Shown here: one piece after another, positions 37,739 through 46,924 of the stretch | How the letters are laid out: the number at the start of each line of letters is the position of its first letter | Position numbering within the stretch: the first letter of the stretch is position 1 | Source of the DNA: Sphingobacteriales bacterium | Lineage (GTDB): Bacteria; Bacteroidota; Bacteroidia; Chitinophagales; Chitinophagaceae | Reading direction: 5' to 3' | Assembly: GCA_012270485.1 (NCBI GenBank) | Contig: JAAXIF010000064.1 | Location: forward strand, 1 to 64,000 | DNA length: 64,000 bases | The notes under the pieces: model-generated | What the model was told of the DNA's origin: nothing | What the model saw: only the letters and a program-made list of their open reading frames with translations | Databases searched by the model: none | Translations under genes and position numbers: made by a program

Positions 37739-37766
37739 AAAAACCAGGGGGTATTTCACCCCCCGG
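37739..37766 (-). terminator. Terminator/attenuator between susD and nanA
   Basis: On the minus strand a GC-rich 9-bp stem (one mismatch; plus-strand arms CCAGGGGGT at 37744-37752 and ACCCCCCGG at 37758-37766, 5-nt loop) is followed by TTTTTC and a further T run. It follows susD by about 30 bp. It likely lets susCD be transcribed at higher level than the enzyme genes (partial read-through, inference). Confidence 0.75.
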
Positions 37767-37795
37767 CTAAAACCAAACTACCAATTGAAAATTGC

Positions 37796-39331
37796 TTAAT
37801 AACCTGGCGTCTGAGTTAACATAGGATCATTATTTAACATCCCCATTGAAATGGGTAATAATAGTTTAGCCTGTGTAGTAGGTGATAAATAGGTCGGATT
37901 AATATTTGCATATACATATGAATCTCCAGCTCTCCTAAGTGCCCACCATCTGCGACCTTCCCCAATAAACTCCCTCAGATATTCATCCAAAATCGCATTC
38001 ATATTGTTTGCTTGAGATCCATTTACATAAACTGGAAATGTTGTGCCGTACGCTCTTCGTCTAATAGCATTAATTTCATTAGAAGGATCTTCTCCAAGTT
38101 TTGTTTTTGCTTCTGCTAATAATAAGAGCACATCAGCATAACGATAGATAGAAAGATCATTATTAAAGATTTGTGTTGTTCCTGATGTAGAACCCAACCA
38201 TTTTGTTAATAATACCCCTCTAACACTATGTGGTGGAGCGGTAGAATATAAAATATTGAATGACTTTGAAATTCGCTGATCGGCTGGACCACTGGTTAAT
38301 CTATTGATCATAGCCTGATTCAACCCAACTCTATTAGCACCGTTTACATAAGGATAAACAGAACTAACAGTTGGAGTAGGGGCTTGACTTAAAGAAAGTG
38401 TAGTAGCTTGAATACTATTCACAGTAAAACTACCAAATACACCTAATTGGGCTTGCTGTAATTCAAAATTGAGAGCAAAAATAATCTCAGGATTATTTGT
38501 CTTTTTTACCGGATCAAAAATATCTGAGTAATTTGAATTAAGATTTAAAGACGCTCCCTGTAATCTCTGTACCTCTTCTAAAGAAGTTTTTGCAATCGTT
38601 AAATCAGCAGCGCCTCCATTTTGATGGGTTGCTGTCCAAATATGCACATCCCCTTTCAACACAAGACTTGCGATTCTACTCCAGTAGACTCTTTTACCAG
38701 TTGATAAAGTATTGGTTGTTCCAAATAATCGCAATGATTCATCTATATCTTTTTTGATCTGTATTAGGATAGTATCAGCACTAGTTCTTCGTTTATAGGT
38801 TTCAGAAGCATTACTTATTGTTTCAATTGGTTCTAAGCTCAATGGAACAGGTCCCCATGTTCTTACCATATTATAATAAACATAAGCTCTCAGTCCATAT
38901 AGCTCTGCTAAGGCTGTTGATTTTTCTGCATCCGGCAGAGGAGTTTGAGGATATAATTTTATTACATTATTCAAATTGTAAATAAGGTTATAAAAACCAG
39001 CCCAATCACCAAATGGAACATTGAGCGTGCTGATGTTATGACGATAAAGATTTTGTAATCCTCCATCAACTGATTCAGTAAATAATCCATCTGCCCAAAT
39101 ATCAGAACGCATTTCTCCGAGTTGAAAGAATGTTCCGGCATATGCTCTAACCCTGCCATAAATGCCATGATAAAGTGTTCGAGCAGCGTTGGGATCACGA
39201 AGAGCCTCCGATTTACTGATTACATCTTGGGGAACTACTTCATCCAATTTTTTTGAACAGGATAGGAATGTTGAGATTACCACTCCCAAGAGGAGTAGAT
39301 GTTTAAAATATTTATATCTATATGATTTCAT
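37796..39331 (-). CDS. SusD/RagB-family glycan-binding lipoprotein
   Basis: The 511-residue product has a lipoprotein signal (Cys25 in TFLSCSKKLDEV), SusD-like N-terminal helices (AELYGLRAYVYYNMVRTWG, a hallmark TPR-type block) and the family's C-terminal block (YRYADVLLLLAEAKTKLG, then YLREFIGEGRRWWALRR). It covers the SusC barrel as an outer-membrane lid and binds the glycan or sialic acid. It follows susC by 28 bp and is expected to form the import complex with it; in nan loci the equivalents are NanU/NanO. Confidence 0.95.
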   Translation of the reverse strand: MKSYRYKYFKHLLLLGVVISTFLSCSKKLDEVVPQDVISKSEALRDPNAARTLYHGIYGRVRAYAGTFFQLGEMRSDIWADGLFTESVDGGLQNLYRHNISTLNVPFGDWAGFYNLIYNLNNVIKLYPQTPLPDAEKSTALAELYGLRAYVYYNMVRTWGPVPLSLEPIETISNASETYKRRTSADTILIQIKKDIDESLRLFGTTNTLSTGKRVYWSRIASLVLKGDVHIWTATHQNGGAADLTIAKTSLEEVQRLQGASLNLNSNYSDIFDPVKKTNNPEIIFALNFELQQAQLGVFGSFTVNSIQATTLSLSQAPTPTVSSVYPYVNGANRVGLNQAMINRLTSGPADQRISKSFNILYSTAPPHSVRGVLLTKWLGSTSGTTQIFNNDLSIYRYADVLLLLAEAKTKLGEDPSNEINAIRRRAYGTTFPVYVNGSQANNMNAILDEYLREFIGEGRRWWALRRAGDSYVYANINPTYLSPTTQAKLLLPISMGMLNNDPMLTQTPGY

Positions 39332-39359
39332 GGTTGTAATTTTTTAAAAGAATAATATT

Positions 39360-42300
39360 TTAGAGAATCGCTCTGATACTAAAGGTTAATCTTTTAGGTA
39401 GTGGAAATTTACCTTGATCAAAACCGCCTACTTCAGGGAAATTACCACTGTAGCCAGTGATATAAGTAAGGTTTGTACCGGTAAGGTTGATGCTTAATCC
39501 TTTGATTTTATTTTTTAAATATTTACCTAAAATCTTTGAGGATAGGTCGTGACTAACCGTTAGTTCTCTTAACATGATATAGTCTCCTTTTTCCCATAAT
39601 TGAGCAGCCGGATTATTACCACTTGCATCAGTCGCATAATTTCTACCATAATTAGCCCAATAAAAGCGTGGCAAGCTTGCATTTGGGTTGTTGGGAGTCC
39701 AGGTATTCAGTGCTTCAGTCGTAGAATTCTGAGACCCTTGTACTTGACTTAATCCACGAACGATCTCATTATTCAAAATGACAAAACCAAAGGCATAATC
39801 AAATCCCGCATATAGCCTGAAGCCTTTATAGCTTGCTGCTAAATTAAAACCACCCATGTATTGTGGGGTAGTTCTACCTACATAAACAAACTGTCTGCTA
39901 TCGATTGTGTCATTTTTATTTACTTGATACCAGCTAGCATCTCCTAGTTGTTTGATTCGTTTGTTTCCGTAAGGTAAAAATGCATTGAATACACCTGCAT
40001 CTTTTGCAATTTCTCCGGCTGAACGATATATACCACTCCATTTAGGTGCCCATACCTCATCTAATCCAATTCTTCTGCCTTCTACTAATCCACCTACCTG
40101 CATCAGCTGACCAGGATTTTTAGGATCCCACACTTGAAAAGTTCCTTGTCTATTACCAGGTAATCCGTTAAACGGTAATTTCTTAGCATAACTTTTAACA
40201 TGAAAAATATTAACCCCTGCTTCCAATGTAAATCCATCCACTTTTTTCGGTTCAATCAATTTTGCATTCACAGCAATTTCGAATCCACGATTTTGCAATT
40301 GTCCGAGGTTAGTTGTAAATCCTCCGAATCCTGTTTGAGAAGAAATACCCAATGAAGCAATTTTGTCAAAGACATTACGAATAAAATAATCGGCATTTAC
40401 CATTATACGATCATTCCAGAATCCCACATCTGCTCCAATATTCAAACTATTGGTTCTCTCCCATCTAACATTTGAGTTAATGTATGATGCAACATAAGTA
40501 CCACCGAAACCATTATATGTACCTGCATTATTAAAGACTTGTGATGTTCCAAAAAAGCCTAATGAATTTACATTACCATTCACCCCATAACTTAATCTTG
40601 GTTTCAGGCTAGTAATGTATTTTGAAATACCTGCTTTTTGATAAAATGATTCATTATGAGTATTCCAGCCAACTGATACACCCGGAAATGTTCCAAAATA
40701 GTTATCACGACTAAGTCTACTAGAGCCATCAACTCGAACAATTCCTGTGAACAAGTAACGATTTTTATAAGAATAATTCACACGTGTAATCCCAGAGGTA
40801 ATTCTTTCCCAAGCATTGAAGTTAGAAGATGCTCCTGCCGGATTAATAATAGTTGTTCCTAGTACACTAGGGGGTGTAGATGCAGCTAACCAAGGAATTA
40901 AATCAGTTGGTGCACCCTGTGAAAAGCCTGAATTAACATAGCTCTTATAATCATAAAACTCAGTTCCTGCCAATACTGTCAAAACATGTCCGTTAAAATT
41001 CTTGTTGAATTGCAGGAAGGCATTGGTTGTGTATTGAGAAATCTTAGAGTTGTTAAAACTAGCAGTACGATTTGTATTAAATGCTCCATTATTACCTTGC
41101 TGAAAAGCTTTGGTAAAAAAGTTATTATTGGTGTATTGATAATAGCCTGATCCACTAACCAATAATTTTAAATATGGGAGTAACGTGTATTCAAGATTTA
41201 CCCCACCCATGAACCTTTGTTGATTAGTGCTATTGATAGTAAGATTACTCCAGTAAAGTGGATTACCAAGTGTAACATCATTCGGGCCAGGTAAAATTGC
41301 ACCTGATGTATCATTTTTATAACGCACAGTTGGAGCAACTCCAATATATCGTTGCATTAATCCACCAGCCGCACCACCTTCGGGATCTACACTCCCAAAT
41401 CCACCATATGGTAACCCTTGTTCTACACCGTAGGCATTGATGTTGGTACTAATCTTCAAATTTTTCCCAACATTTAAACCACCATTGAAATTCATATTCA
41501 TTCTCTTGAGATACGAACCAATGATCATTCCATCGTCCTTTACTGTTCCAAGAGACAATGCAAAATTTCCTTGTTCATTTGCACCTGAAAAATTCAAGTT
41601 ATGTTCTACTGTTGTTACTTTCTGGAGTAATAATGCTTCTCGTTCTTTAACTGTAATGTCAGTAAAAAGAATACTATCTATTTGAGATGGATTAAATGGG
41701 TTGGGATCTACCAATAATTTCCATCCTGCTTTGTTCAATAAATGTCTATTTTGATTAGATACCAATTGTGTAGTATAAAGACCTGAGGCCGAAGTCCATC
41801 CATTATTTACAGCCCATCCCCATGCTCCAACTAATTGACCACGATCTGTATTCATGGCATTCGTATTATTATCGAGTGAGTCAGCTTTAAAACGTGCTTG
41901 TATACCAAGGCGATTCATCCTGATATAATCAGCTCCACTCAAATACTCAGAAGAATTCGGACGTATGAAATTGGTTGTATGACCAAAAGAATAAGAAACT
42001 TGCGACTTACCCTTTTTACCTTTTTTGGTAGTCAACAGTATTACACCATTTGCGGCTCTTGCGCCATAAATGGCAGTAGAAGCTGCATCTTTCAATAAAT
42101 CAATGGATGCAACATCGTTGATGTCAATTCCATATAAAGATGGTACGATGATACCATCAACAATAAACAAAGGTGAACCACCTCCACCAAATTCGGTTCC
42201 ACCTCGAAATGAAATAGAAGGTGTTGTTCCGGGTTGTCCGGTTCTTTGTTGAATTCTTAAACCGGGAGTATTTCCCTGCAAAACAGTAGCGACATTCGTA

Positions 42301-42707
42301 GTTGGGCTGTTTTCAAATGCCCGACTATTCACCGTTGTAACAGCACCTGTTACTTCTCGACGTGTCTGTGTACCATAACCTACTACTACTACCTCTCCTA
42401 ACATATCTGTTTTTCGGATTAAGCCAATAGAATAAGATGTGGCGCTACCTACACGAAGTTCTTGTGTTGAAAATCCTGTGTAAGAAAATACCAATGTTTC
42501 TCCTGAAGCAGCATCAATACTAAATTCCCCTTGGTTATTGGTTTGCGTTCCAAGGGTTTTTCCTTTTACAAGTACTGTTACACCTGATAAGGGTTGCGCA
42601 TCTTCATCAGAAACTTTCCCGGTTATTCGCTTTGTTTGAGCGTAACCCGAAAAAAAAGTAAAAAGACATGCGGTCAAGAAGCACATCTTTACTAAGGCAG
42701 ATTTCAT
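39360..42707 (-). CDS. SusC/RagA-family TonB-linked outer-membrane transporter
   Basis: The 1115-residue product has a signal peptide (to about residue 23), a carboxypeptidase-regulatory-like domain (about 26-105, GKVSDEDAQPLSGVTVLVKG), the TonB-box region GEVVVVGYGTQ, a plug (SPLFIVDGI, then IYGARAANGVILLTTKKG) and a long barrel. It imports sialylglycan fragments or free sialic acid across the outer membrane with its SusD partner. It is the promoter-proximal gene of the locus, with the divergent GntR gene 177 bp away. Confidence 0.95.
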   Translation of the reverse strand: MKSALVKMCFLTACLFTFFSGYAQTKRITGKVSDEDAQPLSGVTVLVKGKTLGTQTNNQGEFSIDAASGETLVFSYTGFSTQELRVGSATSYSIGLIRKTDMLGEVVVVGYGTQTRREVTGAVTTVNSRAFENSPTTNVATVLQGNTPGLRIQQRTGQPGTTPSISFRGGTEFGGGGSPLFIVDGIIVPSLYGIDINDVASIDLLKDAASTAIYGARAANGVILLTTKKGKKGKSQVSYSFGHTTNFIRPNSSEYLSGADYIRMNRLGIQARFKADSLDNNTNAMNTDRGQLVGAWGWAVNNGWTSASGLYTTQLVSNQNRHLLNKAGWKLLVDPNPFNPSQIDSILFTDITVKEREALLLQKVTTVEHNLNFSGANEQGNFALSLGTVKDDGMIIGSYLKRMNMNFNGGLNVGKNLKISTNINAYGVEQGLPYGGFGSVDPEGGAAGGLMQRYIGVAPTVRYKNDTSGAILPGPNDVTLGNPLYWSNLTINSTNQQRFMGGVNLEYTLLPYLKLLVSGSGYYQYTNNNFFTKAFQQGNNGAFNTNRTASFNNSKISQYTTNAFLQFNKNFNGHVLTVLAGTEFYDYKSYVNSGFSQGAPTDLIPWLAASTPPSVLGTTIINPAGASSNFNAWERITSGITRVNYSYKNRYLFTGIVRVDGSSRLSRDNYFGTFPGVSVGWNTHNESFYQKAGISKYITSLKPRLSYGVNGNVNSLGFFGTSQVFNNAGTYNGFGGTYVASYINSNVRWERTNSLNIGADVGFWNDRIMVNADYFIRNVFDKIASLGISSQTGFGGFTTNLGQLQNRGFEIAVNAKLIEPKKVDGFTLEAGVNIFHVKSYAKKLPFNGLPGNRQGTFQVWDPKNPGQLMQVGGLVEGRRIGLDEVWAPKWSGIYRSAGEIAKDAGVFNAFLPYGNKRIKQLGDASWYQVNKNDTIDSRQFVYVGRTTPQYMGGFNLAASYKGFRLYAGFDYAFGFVILNNEIVRGLSQVQGSQNSTTEALNTWTPNNPNASLPRFYWANYGRNYATDASGNNPAAQLWEKGDYIMLRELTVSHDLSSKILGKYLKNKIKGLSINLTGTNLTYITGYSGNFPEVGGFDQGKFPLPKRLTFSIRAIL

Positions 42708-42732
42708 AATCGTAGTTTTGGTGTTTAAAATG

Positions 42733-42781
42733 TATTATGTATGACATAATAAATATAGAAAGTTATCTTATCTTTACCAAA
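42733..42781 (-). promoter_or_regulatory. susC promoter with overlapping palindromic operator
   Basis: On the minus strand a -33 type TTTG (42778-42781) is followed after 20 bp by TATATTTA (42750-42757), close to the Bacteroidota -7 consensus TAnnTTTG. The perfect palindrome TATTATG-5-CATAATA (42733-42751) begins at the last base of the -7 element and would cover the transcription start, an ideal repressor site. It starts 26 bp upstream of the susC ATG. Confidence 0.6.
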
Positions 42782-42819
42782 AAATAATTTTCCACAGATT
42801 ATACTTATTGATTTTCAAT

Positions 42820-42852
42820 AACTTGTATAAATTAGTAACTTGTATACATCTG
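42820..42852 (+). promoter_or_regulatory. gntR promoter with 10-bp direct repeats
   Basis: AACTTGTATA occurs at 42820-42829 and again at 42837-42846; the second copy extends into the palindrome TGTATACA (42841-42848). A -33 TTG (42823-42825) and a -7-like TACATCTG (42845-42852) are spaced by 19 bp. FCD-type GntR regulators commonly bind short palindromes of the TGTATACA kind, so autoregulation is likely (inference). Confidence 0.5.
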
Positions 42853-42884
42853 TACGAGAATAATGCAACTCGAAATTTGTGGCA

Positions 42885-43595
42885 ATGAAACAAGCGATTA
42901 AAGAAAATATTATTGGGATTTCAATTGACAATAGTTCATTAGTTGATAAAGTTGAAACCAGTCTAGTAGAATTACTTCAACAGCAAAAACTAAAAGTGGG
43001 CGATTCAATTCCAAAAGAGATTGAATTAGCTGAAATGCTGGGCGTTAGTAGAACGGTGATCAGGGAGGCGCTCTTAAGGCTCCGTATTATGGGATTAATT
43101 GATTCAAAGAAAAAAAAGGGGGCTGTTATTACGAGTCCGGATCTGTTTGGAATCATGAGTAAAAGCATGAATCCCCATATTCTGGATCAAGACACCCTAA
43201 AAGATATGTTTGAATTACGTCTTGTACTTGAAATCGGTATGGCCGATATCTTGTTTAACAGAATAACAAAGAAAGATATTGCTGAATTACACCAAATCGT
43301 ACAAAATGAGCCTCCCGTTACACAATATCATTTGTTCAATATTGAACATGAAATTGCTTTCCATGGTAAGCTTTATGAAATAACTGGTAATGAAGCAATG
43401 AAGAAGTTCCAAAAAATGCTACTGCCGATTTTCGATTACGTTCATCAAAGTGGTCTACTCAAAAAACAACCCTTACTCGAGACCTTTGTGTCGCATAAAG
43501 GTCTGGTAGAATTATTGGAAACCGGTAATGCTGAGAAATTCAGGGTTGGAATGAGAAATCACCTTGAGAATCATTTTAGGAGAATTTTTGATTAG
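42885..43595 (+). CDS. GntR-family (FCD subfamily) transcriptional regulator
   Basis: From the ATG at 42885 (GTG at 42879 is also possible) the protein has 236 residues: a winged helix at about 15-80 (IPKEIELAEMLGVSRTVIRE, then LLRLRIMGLI and a KKKKGAV wing) and an FCD ligand domain (about 95-230). In the FCD domain the metal-type residues sit in NIEHEIAFHGKLYEITGN and FVSHKGLVELL. It probably represses the locus until sialic acid or an amino-sugar intermediate binds. Divergent placement next to susC supports control of the 18-gene PUL and of itself. Confidence 0.88.
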   Translation: MKQAIKENIIGISIDNSSLVDKVETSLVELLQQQKLKVGDSIPKEIELAEMLGVSRTVIREALLRLRIMGLIDSKKKKGAVITSPDLFGIMSKSMNPHILDQDTLKDMFELRLVLEIGMADILFNRITKKDIAELHQIVQNEPPVTQYHLFNIEHEIAFHGKLYEITGNEAMKKFQKMLLPIFDYVHQSGLLKKQPLLETFVSHKGLVELLETGNAEKFRVGMRNHLENHFRRIFD

Positions 43596-43735
43596 CATGC
43601 ATTTTAGTAATACCCCATTCCCTAAAATAGAAAATTCGAATAAATACTTGCATTCTTTCAAAAAACTGATGAAGAACTTATTCAGAAGCATGTATCATTC
43701 TTTTTATTTCAAAGGATAATCTGCAAAGGTTGTGT

Positions 43736-44617
43736 CTAACCCATTTTAACTGAAGTCATTGTTAATGAGCCTGCTACAGCTTTATCATTGAAAAAGGAAA
43801 TTTGATCCTTGCTACCTTTCAGCCCTAGTGCATACAACAAAGGCAGGTAGTGTTCCGGTGTTGGAATGGCCAACATAGCTTCTTTACCCAGACTTTCATA
43901 ATTTATCAACGGTTTGTGGTCGCCGGTTGATATCAAATTTTTAAATCTATCATTTATTTGCAAAGCCCAATCATATCCGTACCCAGGTACTTTCATTTTG
44001 TCCCATGCCACCATTCGGAGGTTATGCACCATATTACCACTTCCAATGATCAAAACGCCTTTCCTTCGTAATTGATATAATTCTTTAGCAAGATCATAAT
44101 GGTATTGCGGCCCCTTAGTATAATCAATGCTCAACTGTAACACCGGAATTTTTGCATCCGGATACATATGTCTTACGATTGTCCAAGTTCCATGATCCAA
44201 ACCCCAGTCATGATCTAATTCCACTTTGGTAGAATGTATCAAGGATACCGTTTCTTTTGCTAATTCTGGATTACCTGGCGCAGGATATTGTACGTCAAAA
44301 AGCTCCTTAGGAAAGCCCCCAAAATCATGAATGGTTTTAGGAAATTCCATTGCTGTAATCTGTGTACCTTTTGTGAACCAGTGCGCTGAAACTACCAATA
44401 CTGCTTTAGGTGTTGGGATCTCCTTTGCCATTTGTGTCCATCTACGGTTAAACTCAGTGTCTTCAATTCCATTCATGGGTGAACCATGACCAACGAAGAG
44501 AACAGGCATTAGTTGCTCTTGGTTATCTAAATCACTAGTAAACTTATTAAAAGCTGATAATGTTGTCATGACTGCTGCTCCTGTTATAATTGTTGTAATA
44601 AATTGTTCTCTTTTCAT
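43736..44617 (-). CDS. DODA-type extradiol dioxygenase (YgiD-like)
   Basis: The 293-residue product has a leader-like N-terminus (KREQFITTIITGAAVMTTLS) and the LigB-type core: LFVGHGSPMNGIED, VVSAHWFTKGT, DHDWGLDHGTWTIVRHMYP and GSGNMVHNLRMV, which provide the metal-binding histidines. The family includes E. coli YgiD (4,5-DOPA extradiol dioxygenase); the physiological substrate is unclear. The leader suggests export, which is unusual for the E. coli type but common in Bacteroidota copies. It follows the DsbA-like gene directly (stop and start adjacent), so the two are co-translated. Confidence 0.87.
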   Translation of the reverse strand: MKREQFITTIITGAAVMTTLSAFNKFTSDLDNQEQLMPVLFVGHGSPMNGIEDTEFNRRWTQMAKEIPTPKAVLVVSAHWFTKGTQITAMEFPKTIHDFGGFPKELFDVQYPAPGNPELAKETVSLIHSTKVELDHDWGLDHGTWTIVRHMYPDAKIPVLQLSIDYTKGPQYHYDLAKELYQLRRKGVLIIGSGNMVHNLRMVAWDKMKVPGYGYDWALQINDRFKNLISTGDHKPLINYESLGKEAMLAIPTPEHYLPLLYALGLKGSKDQISFFNDKAVAGSLTMTSVKMG

Positions 44618-45538
44618 TTATACACTCTTTGCTTTTTTCCAAATACTTCCTGCTTTTGAAACTACTCGATCTATTTTCTTACGTGCTTCAAGTTCATATA
44701 GGATACTTTCTGCTTCTTCTAAACTTTTATCATAGAATACAGCAAACTCTTTTAAGGTAACAGTATCATAGCCTTGAAAAATACTGTCATAAGTTGTTAC
44801 TACCTCTTTTATTACATTACCCGGAATCAATTTCAGTAAAGCTTGCTCATACACTTGATAGGGTTTACTTCCGTATACTTTAAAACGGTTATCCTCTTCA
44901 TCAACAAAATAAATGGTGGGAAACCCTCTCACCCCCCATTCTTTTGCCATTAAAAGATCATCCTCAAATAACTGTTTAGCATTATGCCGATAATCATGTT
45001 TGAATTGAATATGGTCTAAACCTACGTCTTTCGCTGCCTGCACCAGGTATTTTAATTTTGCAATATTTTTTTTCTCAATGAATACCATTTCTTTTATACG
45101 TCTCAGAAATTGATCTGCTTTGTGGTTGCCCTGCAGTTGGGCCGCTTTAAATGCAATGGCTGACGGGAATGAAGAACGCAACGGATCTTCGTTCCAAACA
45201 TCTCCATCAATAGGCATATTGTAATAAGCACTAGCTTCCTCCCAATGCTGCGCTACGCTCTGTGGGCCGTTTACATCGCTTCCTCCATATTCACTCCAGC
45301 TTTTCAGTAATCCACCCATCCGGTATTCTATGTCAAAACTGGCACCATATTCCTGCTTCAATTTCCGCAGTTGTGGTTCTATACCCCAGCAGGAAGAACA
45401 AATTGGATCGGTAAAGTATAAAAGTTTTACTGGTTTACTAACTATCATATTTTTACTTTCGTTGGAAGCCTGAGGTATTTCACAGATCCCTGTTTCGGGA
45501 TCACACATCATCGGGCTCATTTGTTCTTTATTACTCAT
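44618..45538 (-). CDS. DsbA-family thioredoxin-fold protein (FrnE/SpxH-like)
   Basis: The 306-residue product has no signal peptide. After a Cys-containing tail (CDPETGICE, 12-20) comes a thioredoxin fold with Cys47-Ser-Ser-Cys50 in TDPICSSCWGIEPQ, a helical insert, and the cis-Pro motif WGVRGFPTIYF. The fold resembles cytoplasmic DsbA-like proteins such as FrnE and the ClpXP adaptor SpxH/YjbH; a stress-related thiol role is probable. A C-terminal winged-helix-like segment (about 255-300, LKEFAVFYDKSLEEAESILY) is an extra. It lies in an operon with the SnoaL-like and YgiD-like genes. Confidence 0.8.
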   Translation of the reverse strand: MSNKEQMSPMMCDPETGICEIPQASNESKNMIVSKPVKLLYFTDPICSSCWGIEPQLRKLKQEYGASFDIEYRMGGLLKSWSEYGGSDVNGPQSVAQHWEEASAYYNMPIDGDVWNEDPLRSSFPSAIAFKAAQLQGNHKADQFLRRIKEMVFIEKKNIAKLKYLVQAAKDVGLDHIQFKHDYRHNAKQLFEDDLLMAKEWGVRGFPTIYFVDEEDNRFKVYGSKPYQVYEQALLKLIPGNVIKEVVTTYDSIFQGYDTVTLKEFAVFYDKSLEEAESILYELEARKKIDRVVSKAGSIWKKAKSV

Positions 45539-45581
45539 CTTACTTAGTATTTAGTTAATAATACAATTTGGCTGTCCTCAC

Positions 45582-45989
45582 TTATTTGCTAAATAATTGT
45601 GCAGCATGAGAAGTATTAGCATATTCATCAAGTCTGGTGATAAGACCATTTTCCACGATGAATGATTGCACCCAATCCTGTTCTAATAACTCTCCATTCT
45701 TTTTAATTCTTTGTTTTTCACTTCCCAACACTACTACACGGTTCCCGTTCTCGAAAAAATGGTTAGTTTGAAAGCCTTCTATATCGACATGTGTTATGAT
45801 ATTACCGATAAACTTCAGCACTTCATCTTTTCCGACATAAGTACCGTTGTAAGGAATTTCATCCGTGCCATGATAGACCCAAACGGTATCTTCTGACAAG
45901 GTTTTTTTCAATTCATCCATTTTGCCTGCGCCAAATGCTGCAAACATTATTTTTACTGTTTCTGTTGGGGTAATTGTTTTGTTTTCCAT
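45582..45989 (-). CDS. SnoaL-like (NTF2 fold) protein
   Basis: From the ATG at 45989 the product has 135 residues with an NTF2/SnoaL cone fold: TETVKIMFAAFGAGKMDELK, TVWVYHGTDEIPYNGTYVGK, and a C-terminal strand pair ending RLDEYANTS. The frame is open further upstream to 46172, but that part overlaps the promoter module. Such proteins are small ketosteroid-isomerase-like enzymes or binding proteins; no reaction can be assigned. It is the first gene of the operon with DsbA-like and YgiD-like genes and is preceded by a Crp/Fnr-type box. Confidence 0.8.
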   Translation of the reverse strand: MENKTITPTETVKIMFAAFGAGKMDELKKTLSEDTVWVYHGTDEIPYNGTYVGKDEVLKFIGNIITHVDIEGFQTNHFFENGNRVVVLGSEKQRIKKNGELLEQDWVQSFIVENGLITRLDEYANTSHAAQLFSK

Positions 45990-46024
45990 TTTTTTATTTT
46001 TAAAATTTACTTGATTTGATAGCA

Positions 46025-46091
46025 CAAAGCTATAAAGCCAAAAAATCAACTCCATTGAGGATAAACAAGAAATTGTATTGATATTGATCAA
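46025..46091 (-). promoter_or_regulatory. FNR-type box plus TAGCTTTG promoter (SnoaL-like operon)
   Basis: TTGATATTGATCAA (46078-46091) is an exact TTGAT-N4-ATCAA palindrome. Downstream on the minus strand, 45 bp later, is TAGCTTTG (46025-46032), a perfect TAnnTTTG -7 element, with a TTG 14 bp before it. The same arrangement, including shared bases around CCTCAATGG, occurs at 50202-50269. Confidence 0.7.
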
Positions 46092-46275
46092 TGTCACTGC
46101 AACTGGTCCTGCAATCGCTATGAAAAGAAAACATATTGCTTTTTCAGATGGGCAGCATTTTGTACAGCCCAATGTATTTGAAATTTTATAACATTTGCGT
46201 CGAAATCAATCTTCTAAAAAAGCCTTCATTCCTTTGTGCAAATACCGGACAACTCAAATGCTGTTAATTGCTTTT

Positions 46276-46896
46276 TTATTGCTTATGCAGGATATTATAT
46301 TGTTTTTGAAAATCCATCTGAGTTTCTTTCGATCTGTTTTTCTGCTCTAAATATTTTTTTGCTGCCTGTGCCATAGTAACCACTGCAGCACCCATCATGA
46401 TGGTATCTTTTATGACCAGCCTGCCTGCGGCACTTAGATAAGGGAATCCTGATTCAGTGTCACCCAAGGCAGGCACCCATGTTTCTGATGAAGTAATCAA
46501 AAAGGATAAAGTAACCAGCGACATAATAAACGCCAAAAAACTACCTACCGCTGACAATGCCGGAAATAAAGGGTATAAAGCAATGAATAATCCGATTAAT
46601 ACAATAACTGCTCCCAATCCATACGAAAACAAATAGGTATTATTCTCTTGGTGCCAAACAATATTATCAGGTTTGTATTCACCTTCTTTATTCATGTATT
46701 TTTTATATTCGGGAGCATCATATTTATAAAAAAAACTCATCATGGGACTGTTTGCAACAAAAGGTATGATGCCTACTGCTTCATAGCGAAATGCTTTTAA
46801 TCCACCAATCCAAAGCAATACAATCACCATTCCTATCCGGGCTATGTGAATTCCTGCATTTTGTAAGGAAGCCGCATATCTGAATAATTTTTCCAT
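46276..46896 (-). CDS. DUF417 (YkgB/RclC-like) inner-membrane protein
   Basis: From the ATG at 46896 the product has 206 residues with four membrane helices: IARIGMVIVLLWIGGLKAF at the start, FSYGLGAVIVLIGLFIALY, AVGSFLAFIMSLVTLSFLI and DTIMMGAAVVTMAQA. The KAFRYEAVGIIPFVANSP and SGFPYLSAAGRLVIKD blocks are diagnostic for DUF417, which includes E. coli RclC of the reactive-chlorine response. Transport or sensing function is unknown. It is the last gene of a six-gene operon. Confidence 0.87.
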   Translation of the reverse strand: MEKLFRYAASLQNAGIHIARIGMVIVLLWIGGLKAFRYEAVGIIPFVANSPMMSFFYKYDAPEYKKYMNKEGEYKPDNIVWHQENNTYLFSYGLGAVIVLIGLFIALYPLFPALSAVGSFLAFIMSLVTLSFLITSSETWVPALGDTESGFPYLSAAGRLVIKDTIMMGAAVVTMAQAAKKYLEQKNRSKETQMDFQKQYNILHKQ

Positions 46897-46924
46897 AATA
46901 AATTGCTTTAAAATATAGTATTGC

